DNA of 64,000 bases from Ulvibacter litoralis (GTDB taxonomy: Bacteria > Bacteroidota > Bacteroidia > Flavobacteriales > Flavobacteriaceae): NCBI RefSeq assembly GCF_900102055.1, contig NZ_FNBA01000006.1:1-64000 (forward strand). The letters run 5' to 3'. The translations under genes were made by a program, and so were the position numbers. The notes beneath the pieces were generated by a model. That model saw only the letters and a program-made list of their open reading frames with translations. It had not been told where the DNA came from and searched no databases. Shown piece after piece: positions 47,323-55,599 of this stretch (the first letter of the stretch is position 1; every line of letters begins with the position of its first letter).

Positions 47323-48387
47323 ATGAACATTACTTCAATAAAAGCAATCTTACTGGTGTTCGTTTCGAGTACTTTTTTATCCTGTAACGGACAAGTAAAA
47401 AACGAACAGATAAGTACTGAAAATAAAGGAACTGAACTTGGCGAATCAGTAGTGCAACTGGATAATAAAATTTGGGTCATATTCCAAGATTCAAAAAAAA
47501 ATTATTGGTTTGGAAGTAATGGAGAGGGCATTTTTTACCTAAAGGGAAAAGATTTAAAACAAATTACAACAAAGAACGGATTAGCAGACAATACAATTAG
47601 AGGTGTTCAAGAAGACAAACAGGGAAATATATTTATTGAAACAGCCAATGGAATTAGTAAATATGATGGGAAATCAGTAACAACGTTACATCCAATCGTT
47701 TCAGCAAAAAACAATTGGAAATTAGAACGGAACGATTTATGGTTTGGGTACAATGCAAACGATGTATATCGCTATGATGGAGAATCTCTGTATGAATTAA
47801 AGTTACCCCGACAAAATTTAAAAAAGACGTTTGGAATTGACACGCTCGTAAGTCCATTCAATAACAATAACCCTTATTCGGTCTATAAAGTAAATAAAGA
47901 CAAAGATGGGAATATTTGGTTTGGGACATTTGTTGCAGGAGCTTTTCGATATGACGGACAATCATTTATATGGTTTGGAGAAAATGAACTGTCTATGCTT
48001 CCAAATGGTGTAGCTCCTGGAGTTCGTTCAATCATTCAAGATAAAGATGGATTTTTTTGGTTGAGTAATTTCATAAGTAAATACAAAATCGAACCAAACA
48101 CATTAGAATATGAAAAAATAAAGGGAATTGAAAAAGGTGAACCTAAGTATTTCAATTCTGGAGTATCAGATAAAAATGACGATCTATGGATGACAAATTA
48201 CAGGGGGAGGGTTTGGAAATATGACGGAAAAACTTTATCAGAATTTGAAATCAATAATGAGGTAAAAGATGTTTTGCTAATTACTATATATCAAGATAAT
48301 AATGGAATAATGTGGCTTGGAACAGCTAATGATGGAGTTTATAAAAGCAATGGAAAATCTTTTGAAAAATTTAAACCATTCGACTGA
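47323..48387 (+). CDS. Two-component-regulator-propeller-type lipoprotein
   Basis: The 354-residue protein has a lipoprotein signal (ILLVFVSSTFLSC, Cys20). It has four or more propeller blades of the Reg_prop kind: IWVIFQDSKKNYWFGSNGEGIFYLKGKDLKQITTKNGL, IRGVQEDKQGNIFIETANGISKYDGKSV, VYKVNKDKDGNIWFGTFVAGAFRYDGQSF, VLLITIYQDNNGIMWLGTANDGVYKSNGKSF. It lacks the membrane kinase part of hybrid two-component systems, so it is a free periplasmic sensor domain or an unrelated binding protein. Tags match 8 of 12. Confidence 0.85.
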   Translation: MNITSIKAILLVFVSSTFLSCNGQVKNEQISTENKGTELGESVVQLDNKIWVIFQDSKKNYWFGSNGEGIFYLKGKDLKQITTKNGLADNTIRGVQEDKQGNIFIETANGISKYDGKSVTTLHPIVSAKNNWKLERNDLWFGYNANDVYRYDGESLYELKLPRQNLKKTFGIDTLVSPFNNNNPYSVYKVNKDKDGNIWFGTFVAGAFRYDGQSFIWFGENELSMLPNGVAPGVRSIIQDKDGFFWLSNFISKYKIEPNTLEYEKIKGIEKGEPKYFNSGVSDKNDDLWMTNYRGRVWKYDGKTLSEFEINNEVKDVLLITIYQDNNGIMWLGTANDGVYKSNGKSFEKFKPFD

Positions 48388-48391
48388 AAAA

Positions 48392-48649
48392 ACTATTGCC
48401 AATACGGGATCAATATTCATAACTTTTCCATAATCACAGTATGTTTAGTACTTAAATTTCATTATTTTAGTCTTCGAAAAAATACGTATCGCTTGCCTTT
48501 CTAAGCAGCATTCCGGCAGGAAGGGCCTCACATAGTTTTTAATAAATGGAACTAAACAAAAAAAATGTAGCAATTTCAAACCCTGCCTTCCCTAGCTAGG
48601 CACACAGGGCACAAAGCACAATAAGTAGCATACAAACCCGTTGTGTGCA
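48392..48649 (+). repeat. attC-like site, class B
   Basis: ACTATTGCCAAT (48392-48403) to GTTGTGTGCA (48640-48649). The interior is class B. The apical part reads ccctg...cacaggg, pairing CCCTG with CAGGG. The next coding frame starts with the TTG that forms the second to fourth bases of the R' core. Confidence 0.78.
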
Positions 48650-49474
48650 ATTAAAACTAACATCCTGCTGAAAGAATATTCCATATCAGATATTATTACA
48701 TCCAATCCAAAAGAAAATTTTTTCTACGTTGGAACTTTTGAGGATACTGAAGACCCAAATGTTGAATGGCCACATAGACACGATTTTTATTCACTTGTAT
48801 GGTTCACAAAAAGTACAGGAATTAATGTAATTGACTTTGAAGAATATGAAATCAAACATAATAGGCTTTTTTCGATGCGACCGAAACAGGTTCACAATTG
48901 GTCATATTCAAAAAACTCGAAGGGTTATATTATCGTTTTTGACAAATATCTTTTAAAAGAAATAACAGATTTTGTAGATAAACCTTTTTTTGATTTATCG
49001 AACAAAAAGACACAACTTCTAAAACCTCTATTTGAAAACCTTATCGAAGAATCCAAGAAAAATGACCAATTAAGCGAAAAAACTATCGTTCAGGGAATTT
49101 CATATTTGTTACTTCAACTAAAAAGAGTATCAAATAAAAATCCCAAAAACAAGGAAAGGAAATCAAAAACCATTTTAAAATTTTCAAAATTGGTATCGGA
49201 TACTATTGGCGATAATCTTTCCGTAAACGAATATGCATCAAAATTAAATTTGACCGTGGATAAACTCAACCAAATCTGCAAAGAAAATTACGGACAAAGC
49301 CCTAAAACAATAATCTTGGAAAAGAAAATAACGGAAGCCAAACGATTGCTCTATTTTACGGATTTATCTGTAAAAGAAATCGCTTTTCAATTAGGATTCG
49401 AGGATAGTTCTTATTTTTCAAGAATATTTAAACAGAAAACAAACCTTTCGCCTACCGAATTTAAAAGTGTCTGA
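48641..49474 (+). CDS. AraC-family transcriptional regulator, start at the cassette boundary
   Basis: The 277-residue protein has a cupin-like ligand-binding part (PHRHDFYSLVWFTKSTGINVIDFEEYEI, RLFSMRPKQVHNW) and two C-terminal helix-turn-helix motifs (LSVNEYASKLNLTVDKLNQICKENYGQSPKTIILEKKITEAKRLL; DLSVKEIAFQLGFEDSSYFSRIFKQKTNLSPTEFKS). No ATG is in frame before the conserved part, so the TTG at 48641, immediately after the recombination point of the tag, is the best start, although others are possible. It precedes a secreted CMD-like protein in the same unit and probably regulates it. Confidence 0.83.
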   Translation: MCAIKTNILLKEYSISDIITSNPKENFFYVGTFEDTEDPNVEWPHRHDFYSLVWFTKSTGINVIDFEEYEIKHNRLFSMRPKQVHNWSYSKNSKGYIIVFDKYLLKEITDFVDKPFFDLSNKKTQLLKPLFENLIEESKKNDQLSEKTIVQGISYLLLQLKRVSNKNPKNKERKSKTILKFSKLVSDTIGDNLSVNEYASKLNLTVDKLNQICKENYGQSPKTIILEKKITEAKRLLYFTDLSVKEIAFQLGFEDSSYFSRIFKQKTNLSPTEFKSV

Positions 49475-49535
49475 AATTCAAGAAAAAGTCCTGCATACGA
49501 AGTTCTTTCAACCGTTAGTTTTGCCTAAAAACAAA

Positions 49536-50009
49536 ATGAAACATTTAACAATTTCAATATTCACTTTATTTATAGCTATAAGTGGATATGGGCAGACAGA
49601 AAATCAAATAAAAATGGATAGTATAAAAACGGAACGATTTGAAAGAGGTTGGAAAAAACTAAAAGAGATTGACGGAGAGGCAGGAGAAAAAGTAATTGAA
49701 AGCTTAAAAGATGTTTCACCAGATTTGGCAAAATACACAATCGAATATCCTTTTGGAGATGTTTACAGCCGAGAAACCACCTTGGACAACCGGACAAAGG
49801 AAATTGCAGTTGTTTCGGCTTTAGCTGCAATGGGAAATGCAAGACCACAATTAAAAGTCCATATCAACGCTGCTTTGAATGTCGGAGTGTCCGAAGAAGA
49901 GCTGTCCGAAATTATGATTTTAATGTCCGTTTATGCAGGATTTCCTTCTGCTCTGAATGGAACTTTAGCATTGAAAGAAGTCATAGAGGAAAGAAAAATG
50001 GAAAAATAA
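49536..50009 (+). CDS. Carboxymuconolactone decarboxylase-like secreted protein
   Basis: The ATG at 49536 gives 157 residues with a signal peptide (HLTISIFTLFIAISGYGQ). A CMD-like domain follows (IEYPFGDVYSRETTLDNRTKEIAVVSALAAMGNARPQLKVHINAALNVGVSEEELSEIMILMSVYAGFPSALNGTLALKEV). The CxxC of AhpD-type CMD proteins is absent, so it is likely a lactone-decarboxylase/hydroperoxidase-unlike or non-redox member. Export is unusual but not rare in Bacteroidota. It is the second gene of the AraC unit (tags match 8 of 10). Confidence 0.82.
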   Translation: MKHLTISIFTLFIAISGYGQTENQIKMDSIKTERFERGWKKLKEIDGEAGEKVIESLKDVSPDLAKYTIEYPFGDVYSRETTLDNRTKEIAVVSALAAMGNARPQLKVHINAALNVGVSEEELSEIMILMSVYAGFPSALNGTLALKEVIEERKMEK

Positions 50010-50010
50010 C

Positions 50011-50281
50011 TGCCTACAACATCGATATATAATATCCTAGAGTATTGCTTTTACAATAGCAATAAAGCTAGAAAGTAGTATCGTAGCTTAATATGTAGAT
50101 GAAAGAGGTAGGGGGTAATAAATAGCATTAAAAATAGAGCAACCCACCAAATACGGAACCCTGTAACACAGTGTGCTAAAAACTACCTACATTTAGAAAT
50201 AATTTAGAACTACTAAGACAGTTCTCATGGAGATTTTGAAGGATATGAGTACCTTTAGAAGTAATATAGTATGTTGTGCGT
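50011..50281 (+). repeat. attC-like site, class A
   Basis: TGCCTACAAC (50011-50020) to GTTGTGCGT (50273-50281), 271 bp. It is a more diverged class A copy (apical hairpin TACGG-aacc-CTGTA, one G-T pair; ending taatatagtatGTT). GTTGTGCGT is the exact complement of ACGCACAAC at 51708. Confidence 0.78.
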
Positions 50282-50302
50282 CACTAAAAAAACGAACTAT
50301 AA

Positions 50303-51118
50303 ATGAACTACCAAACATTTCAACCAAATCCTGATTTGGAATCTCTAATCAGTTGTTATTGGACTTTAGAAGTTCCTGCTGAAGCAAATTCACAAAGACA
50401 ACGGATAATTCCAGACGGAACAATTGAAATGGCTTTTATACTTGGAGACGACATTAAACGATACACTTCAGAAAACGATTTTATAATACAACCTCGTGCA
50501 ATGGTTCTCGGACAGACAATTGAACCCTTTTATATTGAACCGACAGGCTACGTGAATACATTTGCAATCCGTTTTTTTCCATACGGTTTTGCAAATTTCG
50601 TAGCAGTACCATTAAAGAACTTAGCAAATAAGGAAACACCAATAGAACTGGTGTTTGGAGAAGTAACTGCTAAAGAGTTAGAACAAAAAATAATAAAGGC
50701 AGCAGACAGTAATGAGCGAATAGAAATTATAGAAGCTTTACTTTTGGATATGCTAAATAAAAAAACTACAATCGACAATATTGTAAAAATTACTATTGAT
50801 AGCCTTTTAGCAACAAATGGAAGTGCTTCCATAAGCGAAATTCTTAAAGAAGATTTATCAAAGCGGAGACAACTTGAACGGAATTTCAAAAAACAAATTG
50901 GTGTTAGCCCAAAACAGTTAGGGAAAGTAATCCGATTGCAAACCGCCATAAAAAGGATACTCAACAGAAAGACTGAAAACCTGACTGAAATTGCGTACGA
51001 AAGTGAATATTTTGACCAAGCACATTTTATAAAGGACTTTAAAGAATTTACAGGAATAAATCCGAAAGAATTTTTAGGTAATGAAAATATGGCACTTTCT
51101 GCCCTTTTCTACAAATAG
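50303..51118 (+). CDS. AraC-family regulator with DUF6597-type N-terminus
   Basis: The 271-residue protein starts YQTFQPNPDLESLISCYWTLEVPAE, RQRIIPDGTIEMAFILGDD, the conserved beginning of the DUF6597 domain. The C-terminal HTH_18 region is at about 170-260 (ASISEILKEDLSKRRQLERNFKKQIGVSPKQLGKVIRLQTAIKRIL; TEIAYESEYFDQAHFIKDFKEFTGINPKEFL). It begins a two-gene unit with a VOC protein, with 79 bases between the genes, and probably regulates it. Confidence 0.88.
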   Translation: MNYQTFQPNPDLESLISCYWTLEVPAEANSQRQRIIPDGTIEMAFILGDDIKRYTSENDFIIQPRAMVLGQTIEPFYIEPTGYVNTFAIRFFPYGFANFVAVPLKNLANKETPIELVFGEVTAKELEQKIIKAADSNERIEIIEALLLDMLNKKTTIDNIVKITIDSLLATNGSASISEILKEDLSKRRQLERNFKKQIGVSPKQLGKVIRLQTAIKRILNRKTENLTEIAYESEYFDQAHFIKDFKEFTGINPKEFLGNENMALSALFYK

Positions 51119-51197
51119 ACTGCGTGTCGCATTTTTACAATTTTGGTGCTTGAACGTAATCTAAATTTGTCTTGTCAAATGAAGAAAGCAGGACGAT

Positions 51198-51692
51198 ATG
51201 AAAAAAAACATTCTTTATACAGCCATAATTCTATCCTTTAGTATTACTGCCTGTTATAACCAAAACAAATCAAAAATCGAAACTACAACGGTTAGATCTA
51301 ACCTAAATCAAAAAACAAACGAAATGAAAAGTCATATTTCACTTTTTGAAATTCCAGCAACAGATATTTCACGAGCAGTAACTTTTTACCAAGCAATTTT
51401 AAGTATTAACATTGAGAAAATGGAAATGCCAGGAATGGAGATGGGAATATTCCCATACGAAGAACAAATGGTTACAGGAGTTTTAATGAAAGGCGAAGGA
51501 TACAAACCTTCTGCAGACGGAGTAACAATATATCTCAATGGAGGAGATAATTTACAACCCATTCTTGATAAGGTCGAGAAAAATGGCGGAAAAATTCTTA
51601 TGCCTAAAACAGCACACGCAGACGAAAGCGGTTTTTTTGCTTTGTTTTTGGACACAGAAGGAAATAAACTTGGCCTAAATTCCCCAAACTAA
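51198..51692 (+). CDS. VOC (glyoxalase/bleomycin-resistance-type) lipoprotein
   Basis: The 164-residue protein has an N-terminal lipoprotein-like signal (IILSFSITAC, Cys19) and a VOC module (HISLFEIPATDISRAVTFYQAILSINIEKMEMPGMEMGIFPYEEQMVTGVL ... GVTIYLNGGDNLQPILDKVEKNGGKILMPKTAHADESGFFALFLDTEGNKLGLNSPN). An ATG at residue 43 (in NEMKSHISLFEIP) would give a cytoplasmic version. It is typical for enzymes or binding proteins of the YdhR/PhnB type. The unit closes with ACGCACAAC, exactly complementary to its start. Confidence 0.85.
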   Translation: MKKNILYTAIILSFSITACYNQNKSKIETTTVRSNLNQKTNEMKSHISLFEIPATDISRAVTFYQAILSINIEKMEMPGMEMGIFPYEEQMVTGVLMKGEGYKPSADGVTIYLNGGDNLQPILDKVEKNGGKILMPKTAHADESGFFALFLDTEGNKLGLNSPN

Positions 51693-51707
51693 ACGGTGAT
51701 AAAGCGA

Positions 51708-51950
51708 ACGCACAACACTCTATACGAACCATAGCTTTACCATAAGTACTTCGTGTTTAGTATTCATAAAGTACTATTTTAGGTATCGGTATAATCCGAA
51801 TTAGCTTGCCTTTTTGTGTCTCACGTGGCTCTGAATAATCGGAACTAAATAAAGAACTCAAAAAGATGTTGCCGCTTCAAGCCCTGCTTGCCGTAGGAAG
51901 GCGCACAGGGCACCAAGCGCTATAAGTAGCATACAAACCCGTTGGGAGTA
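51708..51950 (+). repeat. attC-like site, class B
   Basis: ACGCACAAC (51708-51716) to GTTGGGAGTA (51941-51950). Apical arms GCCCTG (51881-51886) and CAGGGC (51906-51911) pair completely. At the same positions the copy at 42036 has GCCTTG and CAAGGC, which is a compensated change. GTTGGGAGTA is the exact complement of TACTCCCAAC at 53321. Confidence 0.84.
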
Positions 51951-51963
51951 ATTTACTGAAAAA

Positions 51964-52010
51964 TAAAAATAGCGAGATTATCTAATAATCTCGCTATTTT
52001 TATATATTTG
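51964..52010 (+). promoter_or_regulatory. 18-bp palindrome and promoter of the Fic gene
   Basis: A perfect inverted repeat with 18-base arms (51964-51981 and 51985-52002) and a 3-base centre is directly followed by TATATTTG at 52003-52010, a match to TAnnTTTG. The ATG is 4 bases later, so transcripts would be leaderless or nearly so. The palindrome occupies the region between -33 and -7, where a repressor would act. Confidence 0.65.
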
Positions 52011-52014
52011 TAGG

Positions 52015-53316
52015 ATGTTCGAACAAGCACCAAAATATAACAAAGAAGATAAAAATACAATTCCATTAATGGTTGAACTTCAAACAAATGGAATGTTGAA
52101 AAATATTCAAGATGATTATCTTTATTGGGATAAGATAAAATACAAAACAAAAGAACATAATCCTAAAGAACTTTGGAATGCGATTAAGCTTCATAGAATA
52201 TTAAAAGCGAAACGAATTAATTTTGGTAATTACAATTTTATGTTTGTTGTTACTGACTTTATGCAAAGAGCTTTGCATCTATTTGATATGCATATTGGTG
52301 GGACATTAGGCAGTAATATTGGTATAGCTGAAACCGATAAGACAAAATATATAATAAGTTCATTAATAGAAGAATCAATTTCTAGTAGTCAAATTGAAGG
52401 AGCAAATACAACTAGAAAAAGGGCTAAAGAAATGATTCAACTTGAGAAAAAACCAAAAAACAAGTCTGAATTAATGATAATGAACAATTTCATAACTATG
52501 AAATATATAGTTCAAAACAAAGAAAAAGAATTAACAATTGAAAATATATTATATATACATAAATTAATTTCTAATGGTACTTTAGAATCAAATGATGAAG
52601 AAGGTTGTTTTAGAGAAAGTGACGATGTACATGTGGTAGATTACACAAAAGGCGAAATAGTTCATACACCACCTTTAAAAAAAGATGTTGAAAAATTAAT
52701 GGATGATCTTTGCTTATTTTTTAACAATGACACAAAAGACTTTATCCATCCTATTGTAAAAGGCTGTATAATTCATTTTATGATTGGTTGGATTCATCCT
52801 TTTACTGATGGAAATGGACGAACAGCAAGAGCATTGTTTTATTGGTATATGCTAAAGAAAGGGTATTGGCTTACTGAATACTTATCAATTTCTAGAATAA
52901 TTCAAGACACAAAAAATCAATATGAAAAAGCATATTTATATACTGAATCAGACGATAACGATTTAAGTTACTTTATTACATATCATATTAAAACAATGGA
53001 AAAAGCTTATGAAGCTTTAAAAGTATATATCAATCGAAAACAAAAAGAAGTAGTCCAAGCTGCTAAATTCATGAAAATTCCTCAAATTAATGAAAGAACT
53101 GCTCAGATACTAAAATTATTAAATGAGGATAGTGACAGAGTGTTAAATAATAAAGAAGTAGAAACAAGATTTAATATTTCAAATTTCACAGCTAGATCTG
53201 ATTTAAAATCTTTAGTAGAACTTGGTTTTTTAGACACGATACAGGTCAATAAGAAAAAAAGAAATTTTATTAAATCTGAAAACTTTGATAAAATCATTAA
53301 GAAATATAAATTATAA
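52015..53316 (+). CDS. Fic-domain protein with N-terminal inhibitory motif and C-terminal winged helix
   Basis: The 433-residue protein has a canonical Fic core HPFTDGNGRTAR with catalytic His261 and an upstream motif SSSQIEGANT, whose Glu128 matches the S/T-x-x-x-E-G/N inhibitory helix. Because this helix is in the same chain, it is a class II, self-inhibited enzyme. The C-terminal domain (about 350-433: INERTAQILKLLNEDSDRVLNNKEVETRFNISNFTARSDLKSLVELGFLD) is a winged helix, so it may bind its own promoter palindrome. The reaction is probably AMPylation of a protein. Unit tags GTTGGGAGTA/TACTCCCAAC are perfect. Confidence 0.9.
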   Translation: MFEQAPKYNKEDKNTIPLMVELQTNGMLKNIQDDYLYWDKIKYKTKEHNPKELWNAIKLHRILKAKRINFGNYNFMFVVTDFMQRALHLFDMHIGGTLGSNIGIAETDKTKYIISSLIEESISSSQIEGANTTRKRAKEMIQLEKKPKNKSELMIMNNFITMKYIVQNKEKELTIENILYIHKLISNGTLESNDEEGCFRESDDVHVVDYTKGEIVHTPPLKKDVEKLMDDLCLFFNNDTKDFIHPIVKGCIIHFMIGWIHPFTDGNGRTARALFYWYMLKKGYWLTEYLSISRIIQDTKNQYEKAYLYTESDDNDLSYFITYHIKTMEKAYEALKVYINRKQKEVVQAAKFMKIPQINERTAQILKLLNEDSDRVLNNKEVETRFNISNFTARSDLKSLVELGFLDTIQVNKKKRNFIKSENFDKIIKKYKL

Positions 53317-53320
53317 AAAC

Positions 53321-53501
53321 TACTCCCAACAATATATCAACAATCATAGCTTTTCCATAAATACAGCATGTTTAGTGCTTAAAATTCACTTTTCTAGGTG
53401 TTGGTATTATAGCCATCGCTTGCCTTTCTGACCATTCTTCCGAAGATAGGCACACAAAGCTCCAAGCGCTATAAGTAGTTATAAACCCGTTAGGCACTAT
53501 T
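53321..53501 (+). repeat. attC-like site, class B, shorter
   Basis: TACTCCCAAC (53321-53330) to GTTAGGCACTATT (53489-53501), 181 bp. The left half is class B, the middle is deleted (ctttctgaccattcttccgaagataggc), and the right end is tataaacccGTT. It shows that the site tolerates internal deletion. Confidence 0.78.
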
Positions 53502-53571
53502 TAAAGCCAAAACTGTAACAAAAGCAGAAATTTCCCGTCTTTTTAAGTAATTCATCAATCAAAAAATCAAA

Positions 53572-54996
53572 ATGAAATATTTAAAAACTCTAATGCTGTT
53601 TGCAGTTATCAGCTTCAATTTAAACGCACAAAACAATTCAAAATCTAGCAAGAAAAATAATATAACTTATGCCATAAAGAATGTTAATGTAATTCCAATG
53701 ACCAAAGAAAATAAAGTCATTGAAAATGCCACAGTAGTAATAAAAGAAAACAAAATTTACGCTATCAATAAGTCAATACCTGAAAACTCTACAATCATTG
53801 ACGGGAAAGAAAAATGGTTGATCCCAGGCTTAATTGATATGCACGTTCATAATCTAGCAGATGGACCTTATAAATCGTATCCTACAAAAGGTCCAGCAAT
53901 ACAATTTAACACTCAAAATTTCATGACGCTTTATGTAGCAAATGGAGTGACGACTGTATTTGAATTAAGTGCAAGAGCGGAACATATCGGGCAACGAAAC
54001 GAAATAATAAGAGGCGATGTGATGGGGCCAAGAATTGCGTTAGCAGCATTAATTGATGGAAACAATGCAAATCTAACTGCAACAACACCATCTGATGGAA
54101 GACAAGCCGTTAGAATAGCAAAAGGGGAAGGCTATGAGTTTATAAAAGTGTATGCTCAATTAAACATCGAAACCTATAAAGCTATCATTGATGAAGCAAA
54201 CAAACACGGAATGAAAGTGGTTGGACATATTCCTAATGCATTTGAGGGAAAACCTGCTACCGATTTTTTTGTTCCCCACTTTGGGTTAATTGCACATGCA
54301 GAAGAATTATCAAAACAAACAGAAGACTTCAGCTTACAAAAAGCTCAAGAGTTTGCGCGTTTAGCAAAAGAAAATGGTACTTGGTTAATTCCTAATTTAT
54401 CTAATCTTGTGTACATAGCAAAACAAGCACGTTCTCTTGATAGTGTTCGAAATCTCAAAAGTTTTAAATTTGTCCATCCGTTGATGCAAAGCAAATGGAT
54501 TGTATCCAATCAATACAACCAAGGTACAAATCCTAAGCGGATTGCTTACTTCGACAAACTCGTTGACTTTCATCGTAAGATTGTCAAAGCTTTTAAAAAA
54601 GAAGGCGTTCCTATGGTTGCAGGAACCGATGCGGGGACTTCAGGGATTGTATGGGGATTTTCACTTCACGACGAATTGAAGTTGTTAGTTGAATCTGGCT
54701 TAACTAATGAAGAAGCCTTAGCTTCCGCAACTCGATTAGGTGCAGAATGGCTTGAGATTGGCGACAAAATAGGAACAATCGAAACAGGAAAGTTTGCAGA
54801 TTTAATTTTATTAGATAAAAACCCATTAGATAATATTAACAATACTAGTGAAATTTCAGGTGTCTTTGTAAATGGTAAATGGTTAGATAAAAACAAAATT
54901 GACGAGATGCTGTCCGATGTTGAGGAGTGGAATAATACCAATAAAGAAAAATACAACTGGAAAGAAGTGATAAGTAAAATAAGAGGGAATAAATAA
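53572..54996 (+). CDS. Secreted amidohydrolase (imidazolonepropionase-like)
   Basis: The 474-residue protein has a signal peptide (LMLFAVISFNLNAQ). The amidohydrolase motifs are KNVNVIPMTKENKVIENATVVIKENKI (N-terminal beta domain), LIPGLIDMHVHNLADGP (HxH metal motif at about 89-95), a later histidine in KVVGHIPNAFEG and VPHFGLIAHAEEL, and GTDAGTSGIVWGFSLHDELKLLVESGLTNEEALASATRLGAEWL...IGTIETGKFADLILLDKNPL (catalytic Asp in GTDAG). It is a metal-dependent hydrolase of the Xaa-Pro-dipeptidase/imidazolonepropionase-like group, acting outside the cytoplasm. Tags match 12 of 13. Confidence 0.9.
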   Translation: MKYLKTLMLFAVISFNLNAQNNSKSSKKNNITYAIKNVNVIPMTKENKVIENATVVIKENKIYAINKSIPENSTIIDGKEKWLIPGLIDMHVHNLADGPYKSYPTKGPAIQFNTQNFMTLYVANGVTTVFELSARAEHIGQRNEIIRGDVMGPRIALAALIDGNNANLTATTPSDGRQAVRIAKGEGYEFIKVYAQLNIETYKAIIDEANKHGMKVVGHIPNAFEGKPATDFFVPHFGLIAHAEELSKQTEDFSLQKAQEFARLAKENGTWLIPNLSNLVYIAKQARSLDSVRNLKSFKFVHPLMQSKWIVSNQYNQGTNPKRIAYFDKLVDFHRKIVKAFKKEGVPMVAGTDAGTSGIVWGFSLHDELKLLVESGLTNEEALASATRLGAEWLEIGDKIGTIETGKFADLILLDKNPLDNINNTSEISGVFVNGKWLDKNKIDEMLSDVEEWNNTNKEKYNWKEVISKIRGNK

Positions 54997-54998
54997 AA

Positions 54999-55032
54999 AA
55001 TTGTGCCTAACATGGCATCAATAACAATAGCT
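54999..55032 (+). repeat. Truncated attC-like site, class B start only
   Basis: AATTGTGCCTAAC (54999-55011) closes the amidohydrolase unit. It is followed by only the first bases of class B (atggcatcaataacaatagctttca) and then joins, near 55032, the middle of the duplicated membrane gene. The array thus ends in a break, not in a complete site. Confidence 0.75.
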
Positions 55033-55034
55033 TT

Positions 55035-55394
55035 CACATTGCAACACATCATTATTACTTGAGCGCTGCTTTCATCTTATTACTTCCAATTACCGGGATT
55101 TGTACGAATACTAAAGTGGGTTGGATTTTAATTCAATCCTATTTCTGCTTTTTAATCACAAATTTGGTGTTTCCGTTCACTCAGACGGAAGTAACAGATG
55201 CGTGTTTAAGTAGTTTACATAGCATCGCGTTCTTCCTCATACTTCTATTTATCATATTAATGAATAAAAAGAGCATAAGCAATCTCGTGTATGGAATTAA
55301 AAAATCGGAATTAATTCCTAAGAACACCATAGCTTCTGTAATCGGAATTTCAATAACGATCCTTTTGGCTATTCTTAAAAGGGAAGGAATCTAA
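55035..55394 (+). pseudogene. Truncated copy of the membrane protein gene at 17623
   Basis: From ttgcaacacatcattattactt on, the sequence follows 17799-18138 with few changes (TNTKVGWILIQSYF, FLITNLVFPFTQTEVTD, SELIPKNTIASVIGISITILLAIL are kept). The first 59 codons and the promoter of the full copy are missing, so this is a 5'-truncated remnant. An internal TTG could start a 111-residue frame, but it would lack the first helix. Confidence 0.8.
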
Positions 55395-55402
55395 AAAAAA
55401 AC

Positions 55403-55523
55403 CTTTGGTAAACAGCGGAGTACTTCAGAAAAAACCGTCAATGAATGTGCTAAAACGGGGTGTTTTCAGAAATAAAAAAAGCTCCTAGTAAGGCTATAGT
55501 TCGAAATGTTTTAAAGGAAGTGC
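55403..55523 (+). repeat. 120-bp intergenic repeat, copy 2
   Basis: It corresponds to 19032-19152. Here it directly follows the truncated membrane gene, whereas in copy 1 the membrane gene and the repeat are separated by about 890 bases containing an attC-like half-site and the outer-membrane pseudogene. It lies about 77 bases before the CrtA-like gene. Confidence 0.65.
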
Positions 55524-55599
55524 CTATTTTTAGGATTCATAGCGCACATTTTGTGTAATTTGAGGAAAATTTAAAACTGCTAATTCAATTAAAATCAAA

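Noticed and set aside
22111-53501. MITE or transposon copies as explanation of the repeats
   Set aside because: The ends of each unit, not of each repeat, are complementary and differ between units. Transposon copies would share constant terminal inverted repeats with short target duplications.
15262-55011. CRISPR array as explanation of the repeats
   Set aside because: Repeats are 110-275 bp, spaced by 0.7-3.8 kb of coding sequence, with no cas genes.
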